The notes below the pieces were generated by a model. That model made no database searches and had not been told where the DNA came from. It was given only the letters and a program-made list of their open reading frames with translations. The translations under genes were made by a program, and so were the position numbers. A stretch of 64,000 nt of DNA from Planctomycetia bacterium (GTDB taxonomy: Bacteria > Planctomycetota > Planctomycetia > Pirellulales > UBA1268), in assembly GCA_026401035.1 (NCBI GenBank), contig JAPLNR010000033.1:16227-80226 (forward strand), in the 5' to 3' direction. Position 1 is the stretch's first letter. Each line of letters starts with the position of its first letter. Of the stretch, positions 41,159-49,585 are shown one piece after another.

Positions 41159-42483
41159 CCCCAGCCGCAGCCCGCACGCTCTGCGACCGCATTCTCGACC
41201 TGGTCGCAGCCGATTCGGCCACGGTGCACATTTCGGCGGCGGACGACCAGCACGTCCGGTTTGCCAACAACGACATCAGTTCCAGCGCCCTGATCGACCA
41301 GCTCGAGTTGACGCTGACGGTGGGCTACGGCCGCCGGTCGGCCACCGTGGCGACGACTGCCACGGACGAACGTGCGCTCATGAGGCTCGTGGACCAGGCG
41401 CAGGCGCTGGCGAAACTCGCGCCGGAGGATCCGGAACACATGCCGCCGGTGAAACCGGCGCGGTTCGCCGAGGCCATCGCCTGGTCCGACCGCACGGCGA
41501 ATGCGGCGCCCGAGGACGCCGTCGGCTGGCTCCGCCCCGTGATCGAACGGGCCCGCGCAGCGGGCGTGGACACCGCCGGCTACCTCACGCGCTCGGTCGG
41601 CGGATCGACGCTCGCCAACAGCAGTGGCCTGTTCGTGCAGCAACGTTCCACGTCGGTCGGCTTCTCGCTCACCGCCCGCACGCCCGCCGGCCGCGGCTCG
41701 GGCTGGGCGAGCACGCAGGTCACCGACATCCGCGATCTCGATCTGGCGGCCGTCGGCGAGCAGGCCATCGGCAAGGCGCTCGCGTCCCGCAATCCCGTCG
41801 CACGGGCACCGGGCCGGACCACCGTGGTGCTCGAGGCCGCCGCCGTCCGCGACCTGGTCTGCTGGCTGCTCTGGCGGCTCGAGAGGCGGCCCTTCGACGA
41901 GGGACGAAGCTTCCTGAACCGCTTGGTGGAGCAGGGGAGTGATCCGCTCGGGGCCGCCCTCTTCGGGAACAGCGCCACGCTGCTGTCGGATCCCCTCGAC
42001 CCGGCGGCCCCCTGCGCGACGCACGCCGACGGACTGCCGCTGACACGGACGCCGTGGATCGAAAACGGCAGACTCAAGTCGCTCGCGGTGGGCCGGTATT
42101 GGGCACGGAAGCAGGGGCTGCCGCCGCAGCCAACGCCGGGCAACCTGCTGATGCCGGGGGACGGCAAGTCGCTCGACGAACTGGTCGGGATGGTCGACGA
42201 CGGCATCCTGATCACGCGGATCTGGTACCTGCGCGAACTGGAGCCGGAGACGCTGCTCGTGACCGGTCTCACCCGCGACGGCACGTTCGCCATCCAGCAG
42301 GGACGCCTCGCCGGGCCCGTCCAAAACTTCCGCTTCAACGAGTCGCCGCTGAACATCCTCCGGCGGATCGTCGCCTCCGGCATCCCGTGCCGCGTGCTCG
42401 GCAGCGAATCCGACTTTCCGGCGCACGTGCCGCCGCTCGTGGTCGCCGACTTCAACCTCTCGAGCATCTCCGACGCGAGCTGA
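41149..42483 (+). CDS. pmbA: TldE/PmbA-family protein
   Basis: A 444-residue partner of TldD. It contains the PmbA-like N-terminal DNA segment (VHISAADDQHVRFANNDISS), GNSATLLSDPLDP and HADGLPLTRTPWIENGRLK, and the C-terminal LVTGLTRDGTFAIQQGRLAG. It lacks the HExxxH motif, as expected for TldE. No signal peptide is seen, whereas the TldD partner has a TAT signal, so the pair could be exported together as a hitch-hiker complex or act in separate compartments. Confidence 0.87.
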   Translation: MGLTPAAARTLCDRILDLVAADSATVHISAADDQHVRFANNDISSSALIDQLELTLTVGYGRRSATVATTATDERALMRLVDQAQALAKLAPEDPEHMPPVKPARFAEAIAWSDRTANAAPEDAVGWLRPVIERARAAGVDTAGYLTRSVGGSTLANSSGLFVQQRSTSVGFSLTARTPAGRGSGWASTQVTDIRDLDLAAVGEQAIGKALASRNPVARAPGRTTVVLEAAAVRDLVCWLLWRLERRPFDEGRSFLNRLVEQGSDPLGAALFGNSATLLSDPLDPAAPCATHADGLPLTRTPWIENGRLKSLAVGRYWARKQGLPPQPTPGNLLMPGDGKSLDELVGMVDDGILITRIWYLRELEPETLLVTGLTRDGTFAIQQGRLAGPVQNFRFNESPLNILRRIVASGIPCRVLGSESDFPAHVPPLVVADFNLSSISDAS

Positions 42484-42491
42484 GCAGCCCT

Positions 42492-42526
42492 GACGGGAAA
42501 AAGGTGACTGTCACCTTTTTCCCGTC
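42492..42526. terminator. Perfect 35-bp palindrome between convergent genes
   Basis: A 17-bp arm at 42492-42508 and its exact complement at 42510-42526 around a single T; the core is AAGGTGAC-T-GTCACCTT. T-rich tracts on both strands could allow bidirectional termination, though they lie in the stem. The TGA stop of the BASS gene (42511-42513, minus strand) is inside the palindrome. Confidence 0.75.
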
Positions 42527-43434
42527 CTGGAGCGCCACCAGCCGGCGAGCAGGCTGCCGATCACGGAGTGTACGACGCTGGAGATCGCGCAGGGCACGGC
42601 GGTGAGCGGCTCGGCGGGAAAATGCTTCTGCGCGAGCACAACGCCAAGGCCAGAGTTTTGCATCCCCACCTCAATCGAGATCGTCCGCGCCACGATCCGG
42701 TCATAGCCGCAGCAGCGGGCGAAGAGATAGCCCACACCGAAGCCGATCGCGTGCAGGAGCGCGACTGCCAGGAGGAGCTGCGGGCCGCTGGCGCGGACGG
42801 CCGCGGCGTTTTGTCCGATGATGCTCGCGCAGACCAGCGCGATCGTGATCACGCTCACCAGCGGTGCGACGGGGAGCACGGCCCGCACGACCCGCGGCAG
42901 CCAGCGGTTGATCGCCACGCCCACCGCCACCGGCAGTACGACCACCTGCAAGGTCGAGAAGAAGAGCCCCCAGGCATCGACCTCGACGAGCCGGCCGGCG
43001 AGCAGTTTCGTCAGCAGCGGGGTGAGGATCACCGCGCCCAGCGTCGTGCAGGTGGTCATCACTACCGAGAGGGCGACGTCGGCCCGGGCGATGTAGGTGA
43101 CAACGTTCGAGGCCGTGCCCCCCGGGCAGCAGGCCACGAGCATCAGCCCCACCGCGAACGGCGTGTCGAGCTCGAGCGTCGTGGCCACGAGCCACCCGGC
43201 CAGGGGCATGATGAGAAATTGCGCGAGGAAGCCCGCGGCGACCGTCATGGGCCGCGTCGCCACCCGTGAAAAATCCTCGATCGAGAGCGTGATCCCCATG
43301 CCGAGCATGATCACTGCCAGCCCAACGACGATCGCCGCGCCGCGAAACCAGACGAACAAAGCCGGTTCGACGAGCGCCAGACCGCAGGCGGCGAGCACCC
43401 AGAAGGGAAAGGCATTGGCCAGACGGTCGAGCAT
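42511..43434 (-). CDS. BASS-family sodium/bile acid symporter-like transporter
   Basis: A 307-residue membrane protein with nine to ten hydrophobic segments. Family motifs: LGMGITLSIEDF, ACCPGGTASNVVTYIARADV and EVGMQNSGLGVVLA. BASS proteins import organic anions with sodium (bile acids in animals, pyruvate or other acids in plants and bacteria); the substrate here is unknown. The last residues (RTGKR) and the stop come from the palindrome at 42492-42526. Confidence 0.9.
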   Translation of the reverse strand: MLDRLANAFPFWVLAACGLALVEPALFVWFRGAAIVVGLAVIMLGMGITLSIEDFSRVATRPMTVAAGFLAQFLIMPLAGWLVATTLELDTPFAVGLMLVACCPGGTASNVVTYIARADVALSVVMTTCTTLGAVILTPLLTKLLAGRLVEVDAWGLFFSTLQVVVLPVAVGVAINRWLPRVVRAVLPVAPLVSVITIALVCASIIGQNAAAVRASGPQLLLAVALLHAIGFGVGYLFARCCGYDRIVARTISIEVGMQNSGLGVVLAQKHFPAEPLTAVPCAISSVVHSVIGSLLAGWWRSRTGKR

Positions 43435-43487
43435 GGAAACTCACGCATCGCACGCCGGCGGCGGGCGCCACGGCGGGAAGAGCCGTT

Positions 43488-44777
43488 CTACGGGGTGTCT
43501 GCCCCGAGGCGGGCCGTGCGGACAAACTCACAGGCCGGCGGCATCACGTCGGCCAGGGCGTCGCCCGCGCAGCGAATCGACACTCCGTCCGGCCCCACCC
43601 GCTCGAGCACAACCGTGCAGGCGGCCGACTCATCGGCCCCCCGCCCCTCGAGCCGCACGCTCCAGCGGTCGCCATCCCGCGTCCACGAACCCTCGGCAAA
43701 CCGGCCATCGGAGGTGAAGAGCCAGGAGCGCACCTGCTGCCGGTCCGGATCCCAGCCGATGATCTCGGTGATCTCGCGGCTCCTGCCCGTGCCGGCGGAG
43801 AGCAGGCCGGGAATCGAGGCATCACCGGCCGCAGGCCGGGTCGTGCCGGGGGAGTCGAACGTGACGACGTGGCTGCGAACTAGAAACGCCTTGCCGGCGC
43901 TCCAGAAGCAGTGTGTGCCGGCGGTCACTCCCTCGCCGAGGTCTTCCCATGAACCAACGAGCCAGTCGAGATCGTCGAGCGAATGCCGGGGCCGCGGCGC
44001 CGTCGGCAGCGCCGTCTCGCGCACGCTCTCGAGCATCCAGCGGCCCTCCTGTTTGACGACCACTGCGGAAAAGCGGGTACTTGCCGGGCTGGAATCGGCC
44101 TGCTGGTCGCCGTGCGGTGTCGCATCGTCTGAAAACGAGATCTGCGTCACACCGTCCACGACGGCGACGTCGTCGCGAAGGGGACGGATCGATTCGATAT
44201 CGATGTCGATTTTGGCTGCCGCATCCTCCTCGAAGAGCGTTGCAAACACCTGCTCGACCGCCTCACGGCCACGGGTCGTTTCCCCGGAATCGAGATCGAT
44301 GTTTTCGCCGCTGGTGCTCCAGTGGGACGCCAGCGCCGTCGAATCGTGGCCATTGAAGGCCTGTAGATACTCTCGCAGCATCGCGCTCACCTCGGCGACC
44401 GCTGGACTTTCGTCGCCAGCCGGACTGGCGGCGACAGCCGACGGCCCGGCGAAAGCCGCGAGTTCATGGGCGGGCGTGGCGTGCTGGCTTGCTGACTGAG
44501 GCTTCGTCGGGACCGCCGGCATCCGCGGCTGCATCGTGACCGGCTCGAGCGACGGCACGGCTCCCAACGCATCGGGCAGCCGGAACGGCCTGGGCTTCGT
44601 GATCACCTCCGGAATCGGCCGAATGGTCCGCGTCCGGGGATCGGCCGAGGCGGTTGATCTGGCAGGCAGATCAAGCCGGCCGATATCGGACTGCTGCCGG
44701 CCGCACCCGACCGTGGTCAGCGTGGCCGCCAGAAGAAGGCCGCCGCAGGCAAACCGCCGAAAACCTGTGTTCGTCAC
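43488..44777 (-). CDS. Lipoprotein with NTF2-like (SnoaL/SgcJ) domain
   Basis: A 429-residue protein with a lipobox (AATLTTVGC). I prefer the GTG at 44777, with GGAGGG 7 nt upstream, to the ATG at 44792. Residues about 120-250 form an NTF2-like domain (REYLQAFNGHDSTALASHWS, GREAVEQVFATLFEED), and the C-terminal half resembles DUF1579-type lipocalin-like sequences (LDWLVGSWEDLGEG). Many planctomycetes encode this two-domain arrangement; no enzymatic activity is established. Confidence 0.8.
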   Translation of the reverse strand: MTNTGFRRFACGGLLLAATLTTVGCGRQQSDIGRLDLPARSTASADPRTRTIRPIPEVITKPRPFRLPDALGAVPSLEPVTMQPRMPAVPTKPQSASQHATPAHELAAFAGPSAVAASPAGDESPAVAEVSAMLREYLQAFNGHDSTALASHWSTSGENIDLDSGETTRGREAVEQVFATLFEEDAAAKIDIDIESIRPLRDDVAVVDGVTQISFSDDATPHGDQQADSSPASTRFSAVVVKQEGRWMLESVRETALPTAPRPRHSLDDLDWLVGSWEDLGEGVTAGTHCFWSAGKAFLVRSHVVTFDSPGTTRPAAGDASIPGLLSAGTGRSREITEIIGWDPDRQQVRSWLFTSDGRFAEGSWTRDGDRWSVRLEGRGADESAACTVVLERVGPDGVSIRCAGDALADVMPPACEFVRTARLGADTP

Positions 44778-44873
44778 GAGAAAACCCTCCATGGTCGTGC
44801 GAAAGCCCTCCGGCAAAACTACCGGATGGCAGGGTAATCTAGCGTTTTCCACGGCCGCTGCACAGCCGAGTGG

Positions 44874-46448
44874 TCATTGCGCCGACACGGTCACGCCGGG
44901 AAAGTCGTCGGTGCGAAACGGCGTCAGCGGCAGGCCGGCGGCCGAATACATGTTGCACACGGGGTTGTCGGCCCAGGCATAGCGGACGGCGACGGGGTCG
45001 GCGACCGCCTCATTCGACACCTCGATCCGGCCGTCCGGCAGGATAACCGCCTTGGCCGGCAAGAACTTCCGGTCGGCTCCGGCGATCGTGAAGCCAATCG
45101 GCTCGGCCACGTCAAACGGCCGCCAGCTGCCAGCATTGCTGGCAACATTGTCGAACGACAGCACGATCTTCGAGCCCTGCTTCTCCATCGACTTGTAGAG
45201 CGGGCTGCGGGCCGCGATGCCGGGCTGCTTGTAGGTCTCCGCCAATGCCCAGCGGGCCAGCCGCTTGGCCACGTCCTGCTTGTTCTTCGGGTGGATGTCT
45301 TTCCCCTCGCCGATGTCGATGATCACGGCCTCGCCCGTGTTGGGCAGGGCCTTCATCGTCATGGTCTGCGCTTCGCGCAGCTCGGCCCAATCGCTCTCGG
45401 CCGGCTCGGTCTTTTCGCCTTTGAAGTCGGCGAGCTGCACCCAATAGAACGGGAAGTCGCCGAGGCCCCACTCCTCCCGCCAGGATTTGATCATGAGGGG
45501 GAAGAGTTCGCGGTATTGATAGGCCCGGCCGGCATTGCTCTCGCCCTGATACCAGATCGCGCCCTTGATCCCATAGCCGATCGACGGCGTGAGCACGCCG
45601 GAATGGATGTTGCCGGGCCGGGCGTTGCCCTTCATCTGGCCATCGGGGCTGCCGGGTGGCTTCGGCGCGGGCTTACCCTCGGCCTTGGCCTTGTCGGCCT
45701 CCACCTTCCAGTCGGCCATTTTCTTCTCGAAATCCGCCAGCGCCGCGCCGAGCCCCTCTTCCATCTTCACCCAGCGGTCGTGCAACGGCTTGAGCTTCTC
45801 ATTGGCAGCCAGCTTGTCGCGCTTCACCCATGCCTCAGCGGCGCTGCCGCCCCAGGCGTTGTTGATGAGGCCCACGGGCACGTCGAGCGTCTGATGGAGC
45901 TGCCTTCCAAAGAGATAGCCCACCGCGGAGAAGCCGCCGACGGTCTCCGGCGAGCAGACCTGCCACTTCCCATTGAAGTTCCACTGCGGCTCCTGCGTGC
46001 CCACCTGCGGCACCGAGATCAGCCGGATGTTCGGAAACGTGGCCGCCGCCTTCTCGAGATCGGCGTCGTTCGACTGGTTCACGCTCCACTGCATGTTCGA
46101 CTGCCCGGCGCAGACCCAGACCTCGCCAATCAGCACATCGGTGAACGTGATCGTGTTCTTCCCCTTCACGGTAAGCGTGTGGGGCCCGCCGTAGTCCTGC
46201 ACCGGGTCGAGGAACACATGCCACGTGCCGTCGGCGGCGGCCGTCGTCGAATGATTCTGCCCGCCGAGCGAGACGGTGACGGCCTCGCCGGGGTCGGCCT
46301 TGCCCCAGACTTTGTTCTTGATGCCCTGCTGGAGCACCATGTGGTCGCCAAACATGTTGTTGAGCGCGACGTCCGCCCGCACGGAGGGGGCCGCCACGGA
46401 GGCACAGGCCAGGCCGATGAGGGCAATCATCCGACAAACGCTACGCAT
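44874..46448 (-). CDS. Sialate O-acetylesterase-like secreted esterase
   Basis: A 524-residue exported carbohydrate esterase. It has a signal peptide (MIALIGLACASVAAPSVRAD), VALNNMFGDHMVLQQ, the catalytic GQSNMQW and IWYQGESNAG motifs, and a C-terminal beta-sandwich. An insertion rich in Lys/Ala/Glu (KKMADWKVEADKAKAEGKPA) lies mid-protein, as is usual in planctomycete members. It removes acetyl groups from sialic acids or plant polysaccharides. Start is preceded by AGGAG. Confidence 0.92.
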   Translation of the reverse strand: MRSVCRMIALIGLACASVAAPSVRADVALNNMFGDHMVLQQGIKNKVWGKADPGEAVTVSLGGQNHSTTAAADGTWHVFLDPVQDYGGPHTLTVKGKNTITFTDVLIGEVWVCAGQSNMQWSVNQSNDADLEKAAATFPNIRLISVPQVGTQEPQWNFNGKWQVCSPETVGGFSAVGYLFGRQLHQTLDVPVGLINNAWGGSAAEAWVKRDKLAANEKLKPLHDRWVKMEEGLGAALADFEKKMADWKVEADKAKAEGKPAPKPPGSPDGQMKGNARPGNIHSGVLTPSIGYGIKGAIWYQGESNAGRAYQYRELFPLMIKSWREEWGLGDFPFYWVQLADFKGEKTEPAESDWAELREAQTMTMKALPNTGEAVIIDIGEGKDIHPKNKQDVAKRLARWALAETYKQPGIAARSPLYKSMEKQGSKIVLSFDNVASNAGSWRPFDVAEPIGFTIAGADRKFLPAKAVILPDGRIEVSNEAVADPVAVRYAWADNPVCNMYSAAGLPLTPFRTDDFPGVTVSAQ

Positions 46449-46600
46449 GGTCTGCTCGCTCCTGCAGGAATTCGTGATCCGTCTACTGGGAGCAGGATAC
46501 CGGCGCGAGGCGCACAAAAAAACCGGCCGGCGGGTTTCTGACGTTCCCGCCCGGATGGGGTATCGTGGTCACCAGTTTATCCGCGAAGAGGAGTCGCCCG

Positions 46601-47815
46601 ATGCACGAAGACCCTACGACTGTCACGACCGGCACTCGGCCAGCGCCGGGCCAGCCACCGACGGCACCGCCCAGGCGATCCATGGCCGCGATCCTGCCGC
46701 TCGTAGCCCTGGCAGGCATCGTTGCCACCGCGGTTCTCCTGGGCAGCCGCCCTGCCGTGCCGCCGACGGTGGTCGATCACCTGTCGAGCGAACCTCTGCC
46801 TCCCAGCGCCGTTGATCCGTTGCCCAGTTGGAATGCCGGGCCGACGAAGCAGTCGATCCTGACGTTTCTCGATACGGTGACCCGTCCGAACACCGACACG
46901 TTCGTACCCGTGCCGGAGCGGGTAGCGGTGTTCGACCACGATGGCACGCTGGTCTGCGAAAAGCCGATCGTCCATGGGGCGTTCCTGATCGAACGGCTGC
47001 GAGGCTTCGTCGACAAGCACCCGGAACTCGCCCACGAAGAGCCCTATGCCACGCTCCTCAGCGGCGACATCGACTTCGTCCGCAAGCTCGGCAAAAAGTT
47101 CTTCGCCGACCTCACGTTCTCCACCCTTGCAGGCGCTCCCGAGGAGGAACTCGAGGCGTCAGTGCGGGAGTTTCTCGCGACGGCCCGGCATCCGGTCTTC
47201 GGCGTTCCCTATGGAGATGTCACCTACCAGCCGATGCAGGAATTGATCGCGCTGTTGCGCAGCCGGGGCTTCACCGTCTGGATCTGCTCCGGCAGCGGCA
47301 TCCATTTCATGCGGCCGGCGGCGGAGGCCTGGTATGGGATCGGTCCGGAGCATGTCATCGCCTCGCGGTCGACGACCGAGATGCGGGAAATCGAGACAAC
47401 CGAGGAGCTCCCCGCGGGCAGTTCCCCCAACCGCCGGCTGGCGCTCTTCGTCAAGCCCGAGCTCGAGGTCCTCAACGACCAGGACCGCAAGCCGGTCAGC
47501 ATCGGCGAGCAGATCGGCCGCCGGCCGATCTTTGCGGCCGGCAACGTCGGCACCACGGGCGACATCGCGATGCTCCGCTGGTCGCAGTCGAGCCGCCGGC
47601 CGAATCTGCAGCTGCTCGTGCTGCACGACGATGCCGAGCGGGAACTCGCCTATGACGAGCCGACAAACGCCTCGCTCAAGGCCGCCGAGCAGTACGGCTG
47701 GCAGGTGGTGCGGATGGCGTCCGACTGGAAGAGGATCTTCGCGAAGCCTCTCCAGAGGCAGGCCTCGCCGCCGGTCCGCTCGGAGGAGATGCTGCGCGAA
47801 ACGCCGGCCCAGTAG
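46601..47815 (+). CDS. Membrane-anchored HAD-family phosphatase
   Basis: A 404-residue protein: one N-terminal membrane anchor (AAILPLVALAGIVATAVLLG), then a HAD domain with motif I VFDHDGTLVCEKP, motif II WICSGSGIHF and a late motif RRPIFAAGNVGTTGDIAM. Phosphoserine-phosphatase-like HAD enzymes with this pattern are secreted or anchored in some Gram-negatives. The TAG stop is supplied by the GTAG repeat at 47812. Confidence 0.88.
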   Translation: MHEDPTTVTTGTRPAPGQPPTAPPRRSMAAILPLVALAGIVATAVLLGSRPAVPPTVVDHLSSEPLPPSAVDPLPSWNAGPTKQSILTFLDTVTRPNTDTFVPVPERVAVFDHDGTLVCEKPIVHGAFLIERLRGFVDKHPELAHEEPYATLLSGDIDFVRKLGKKFFADLTFSTLAGAPEEELEASVREFLATARHPVFGVPYGDVTYQPMQELIALLRSRGFTVWICSGSGIHFMRPAAEAWYGIGPEHVIASRSTTEMREIETTEELPAGSSPNRRLALFVKPELEVLNDQDRKPVSIGEQIGRRPIFAAGNVGTTGDIAMLRWSQSSRRPNLQLLVLHDDAERELAYDEPTNASLKAAEQYGWQVVRMASDWKRIFAKPLQRQASPPVRSEEMLRETPAQ

Positions 47816-47833
47816 GACAGGCTTCAGCCTGTC
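47812..47833 (+). repeat. GTAG plus GACAGGC hairpin supplying a stop codon
   Basis: GTAG at 47812-47815 followed by GACAGGC-TTCA-GCCTGTC at 47816-47833, identical to 30941-30962. The TAG is the stop of the HAD phosphatase gene. The convergent CBS gene ends 15 bp further on. Confidence 0.9.
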
Positions 47834-47848
47834 ATGCCCAGCGGTCTG

Positions 47849-48289
47849 TCAGGCGCGGCGGTAGATGTAGTCCTCCACCTGATGCAGCGCCACTTCGCAA
47901 CTCGTGAAGCGGCCTGCATTCACGTCGCCGATCGACACCAGCCCCACGACGCCGCCGTCGCCATCGACCACCGGCACGTGGCGGATGCGGCGGCAGCGCA
48001 TCAGATCGCTCACCTCCTCGACCGCCGTGCCGGGGGTGCAGCAGACCACGTGCTCCGTCATCACGTCACGGACGGGGGTAAACGCGGGTGACCGGAGTTC
48101 CCCGACCACCCGCTGGAGCACGTCGCGCTCGGTAAACATGCCGACGAGCCGGCCGTCTTGCATCACGAGCAGGGCGCCGATCCGCTCGTCGTTCATCATC
48201 TTCGTGGCCTCGAGCACGGTCGTGGCGGGGCTGGTGGCGAAGAGCGGCCGCTCCCCCTTCATGCGCAGAAGATCCAAGGCGGTTTCCAT
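47849..48289 (-). CDS. CBS-domain pair protein
   Basis: A 146-residue protein made almost wholly of two CBS domains (PLFATSPATTVLEATKMMND with GALLVMQDGRLVGMFTERDV; DVMTEHVVCCTPGTAVEEVS with HVPVVDGDGGVVGLVSIGDV). Such stand-alone pairs bind adenine nucleotides and act as energy sensors. ATG 48289 follows GGGAGAGG by 5 nt. The longer open frame upstream of it is not supported. Confidence 0.9.
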   Translation of the reverse strand: METALDLLRMKGERPLFATSPATTVLEATKMMNDERIGALLVMQDGRLVGMFTERDVLQRVVGELRSPAFTPVRDVMTEHVVCCTPGTAVEEVSDLMRCRRIRHVPVVDGDGGVVGLVSIGDVNAGRFTSCEVALHQVEDYIYRRA

Positions 48290-48406
48290 GATGGCCTCTC
48301 CCTGAAGCTGTTGTCTTTCCCGATGCCCCTCGGTTGTGCGACAACACAGCCTCTGACGAGAATTATACGGAACCCGAGCCGCTTCCCTTGCCGCGGGAGA
48401 AAAATC

Positions 48407-49285
48407 ATGCACGGCGCGCCTGACGAGCAGCAGGACACCTTCGAATGGCTCTGGTCGGGCGCCTGGCTGCCCGGCCTGCCCGAGCGGGTGCGGGAGCCGG
48501 CGGCGCGGTTCGTCATCTTCGCGGCGGTCGCGGTTGTGACGCTGCTCGGCTACGCGCCGTTCGTCGATTCCCGCGGCGAGGCCTATCTGGAGGCGTCGTT
48601 CACTCGCACCCTGGCGGCGCTGGCCGCCACCCGCGGCCTCGACAGTGCGATCTCGCTCGCGCAGAGTTCCGAAGTGAGCTTTAGCTTCGGCCCCGGCGGC
48701 AGCCTCGGCATCGGCCAGGCGCTCGATCCGGTGAACGATCTCATCGAGCAGTACGGCGCGCTGCTGCTGACGAGCACGACGGCGCTCGGTGTGCAGCGGT
48801 TGGGCATGCAAATCAGCCGGACGCTCGGCTGGTGGCTCTTTCTGCCCGCGCTGGCGGCGGTGGCCGTCGCGGCGGTCAGCGGCAAAAAACGGCAGCCGGC
48901 GCTCTTGTCATGGGGCCGGCGGCTTTTTGCCATCGCGCTCTTTGCACGGCTGGCGATCCCCACGTCGGCCTGGCTCGATTCGCTCGTGGCCTCGCAGTTT
49001 CTCGAGGCCAACTACCAACAGGCCACGGCCGCGGTCGCGGCCACCACGGAAAAGATCGAGCAGGCGGAAGACGGTGCCGGCGACAAACCGTGGTACGAAC
49101 GCTTCAATCCCGTCGACTACGTGGGGGACCGGGCCCAGCGGCTGTACGCCGCCGTTGCCGACGTCGGCGAGTCGATCGTCAACCTCGCCATCTACTTCAC
49201 GATCTCCACGATCGTGCTCCCGCTGGGCACACTTTGGCTCCTGTCCCGGCTCTCCGGGGCGTTTTTTTCCGCCCGGGCCCCCTAA
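48407..49285 (+). CDS. Hypothetical multi-pass membrane protein
   Basis: A 292-residue protein with four hydrophobic segments: FVIFAAVAVVTLLGYAPFVD, WWLFLPALAAVAVAAVSGKK, LFAIALFARLAIPTSAWLDS and LAIYFTISTIVLPLGTLWLL. A periplasmic or cytoplasmic loop with a helical region (NYQQATAAVAATTEKIEQAE) lies between the last two. I do not recognise the family. ATG 48407 follows GGGAG. Confidence 0.75.
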   Translation: MHGAPDEQQDTFEWLWSGAWLPGLPERVREPAARFVIFAAVAVVTLLGYAPFVDSRGEAYLEASFTRTLAALAATRGLDSAISLAQSSEVSFSFGPGGSLGIGQALDPVNDLIEQYGALLLTSTTALGVQRLGMQISRTLGWWLFLPALAAVAVAAVSGKKRQPALLSWGRRLFAIALFARLAIPTSAWLDSLVASQFLEANYQQATAAVAATTEKIEQAEDGAGDKPWYERFNPVDYVGDRAQRLYAAVADVGESIVNLAIYFTISTIVLPLGTLWLLSRLSGAFFSARAP

Positions 49286-49585
49286 GGCGTTTCGCCGCGA
49301 CTCCCCAAAAGTGGCTAGCGACCCGGGGGGACCGTAACAGCCGCCCTAAACACCGAAAAGCAGCGATTTTGTGGGCCATCCCGCTGCCGAAGGGGGACTT
49401 TGCAAAAATCTGCCGAGCAGCCGCTTGCATGCCAGTTTAGTCAACGTAATCTATCCAACTTATCAGGCGGCCGAGTCGTTCGGTCGTTGTAAGAGAAAGG
49501 TCTCTTCGACCGACCGATGTTCGGGCGCGTTCGAGAACAACCTGCTCGATTTGTTTCTTTCTGTTCTTTTTACCCGGAGGTTTGC
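49286..49585 (+). promoter_or_regulatory. 300-bp leader of the YTV gene
   Basis: No gene is seen. A plausible promoter is TTGCAT at about 49424-49429 with TAATCT 16 bp later, leaving a leader of about 140 nt before the GTG start. The leader contains inverted GGTCTCTTCGACC-like and CGTTCGGTCG/CGACCGACCG motifs around 49475-49520 and pyrimidine-rich sequence before CGGAGG at 49576. A long structured leader would fit a highly expressed surface protein. Confidence 0.35.

Noticed and set aside
48289-48811. N-terminal extension of the CBS protein
   Set aside because: The extension is antisense to the membrane protein at 48407-49285 and lacks similarity; ATG 48289 has a good ribosome-binding site and begins right before the first CBS domain.
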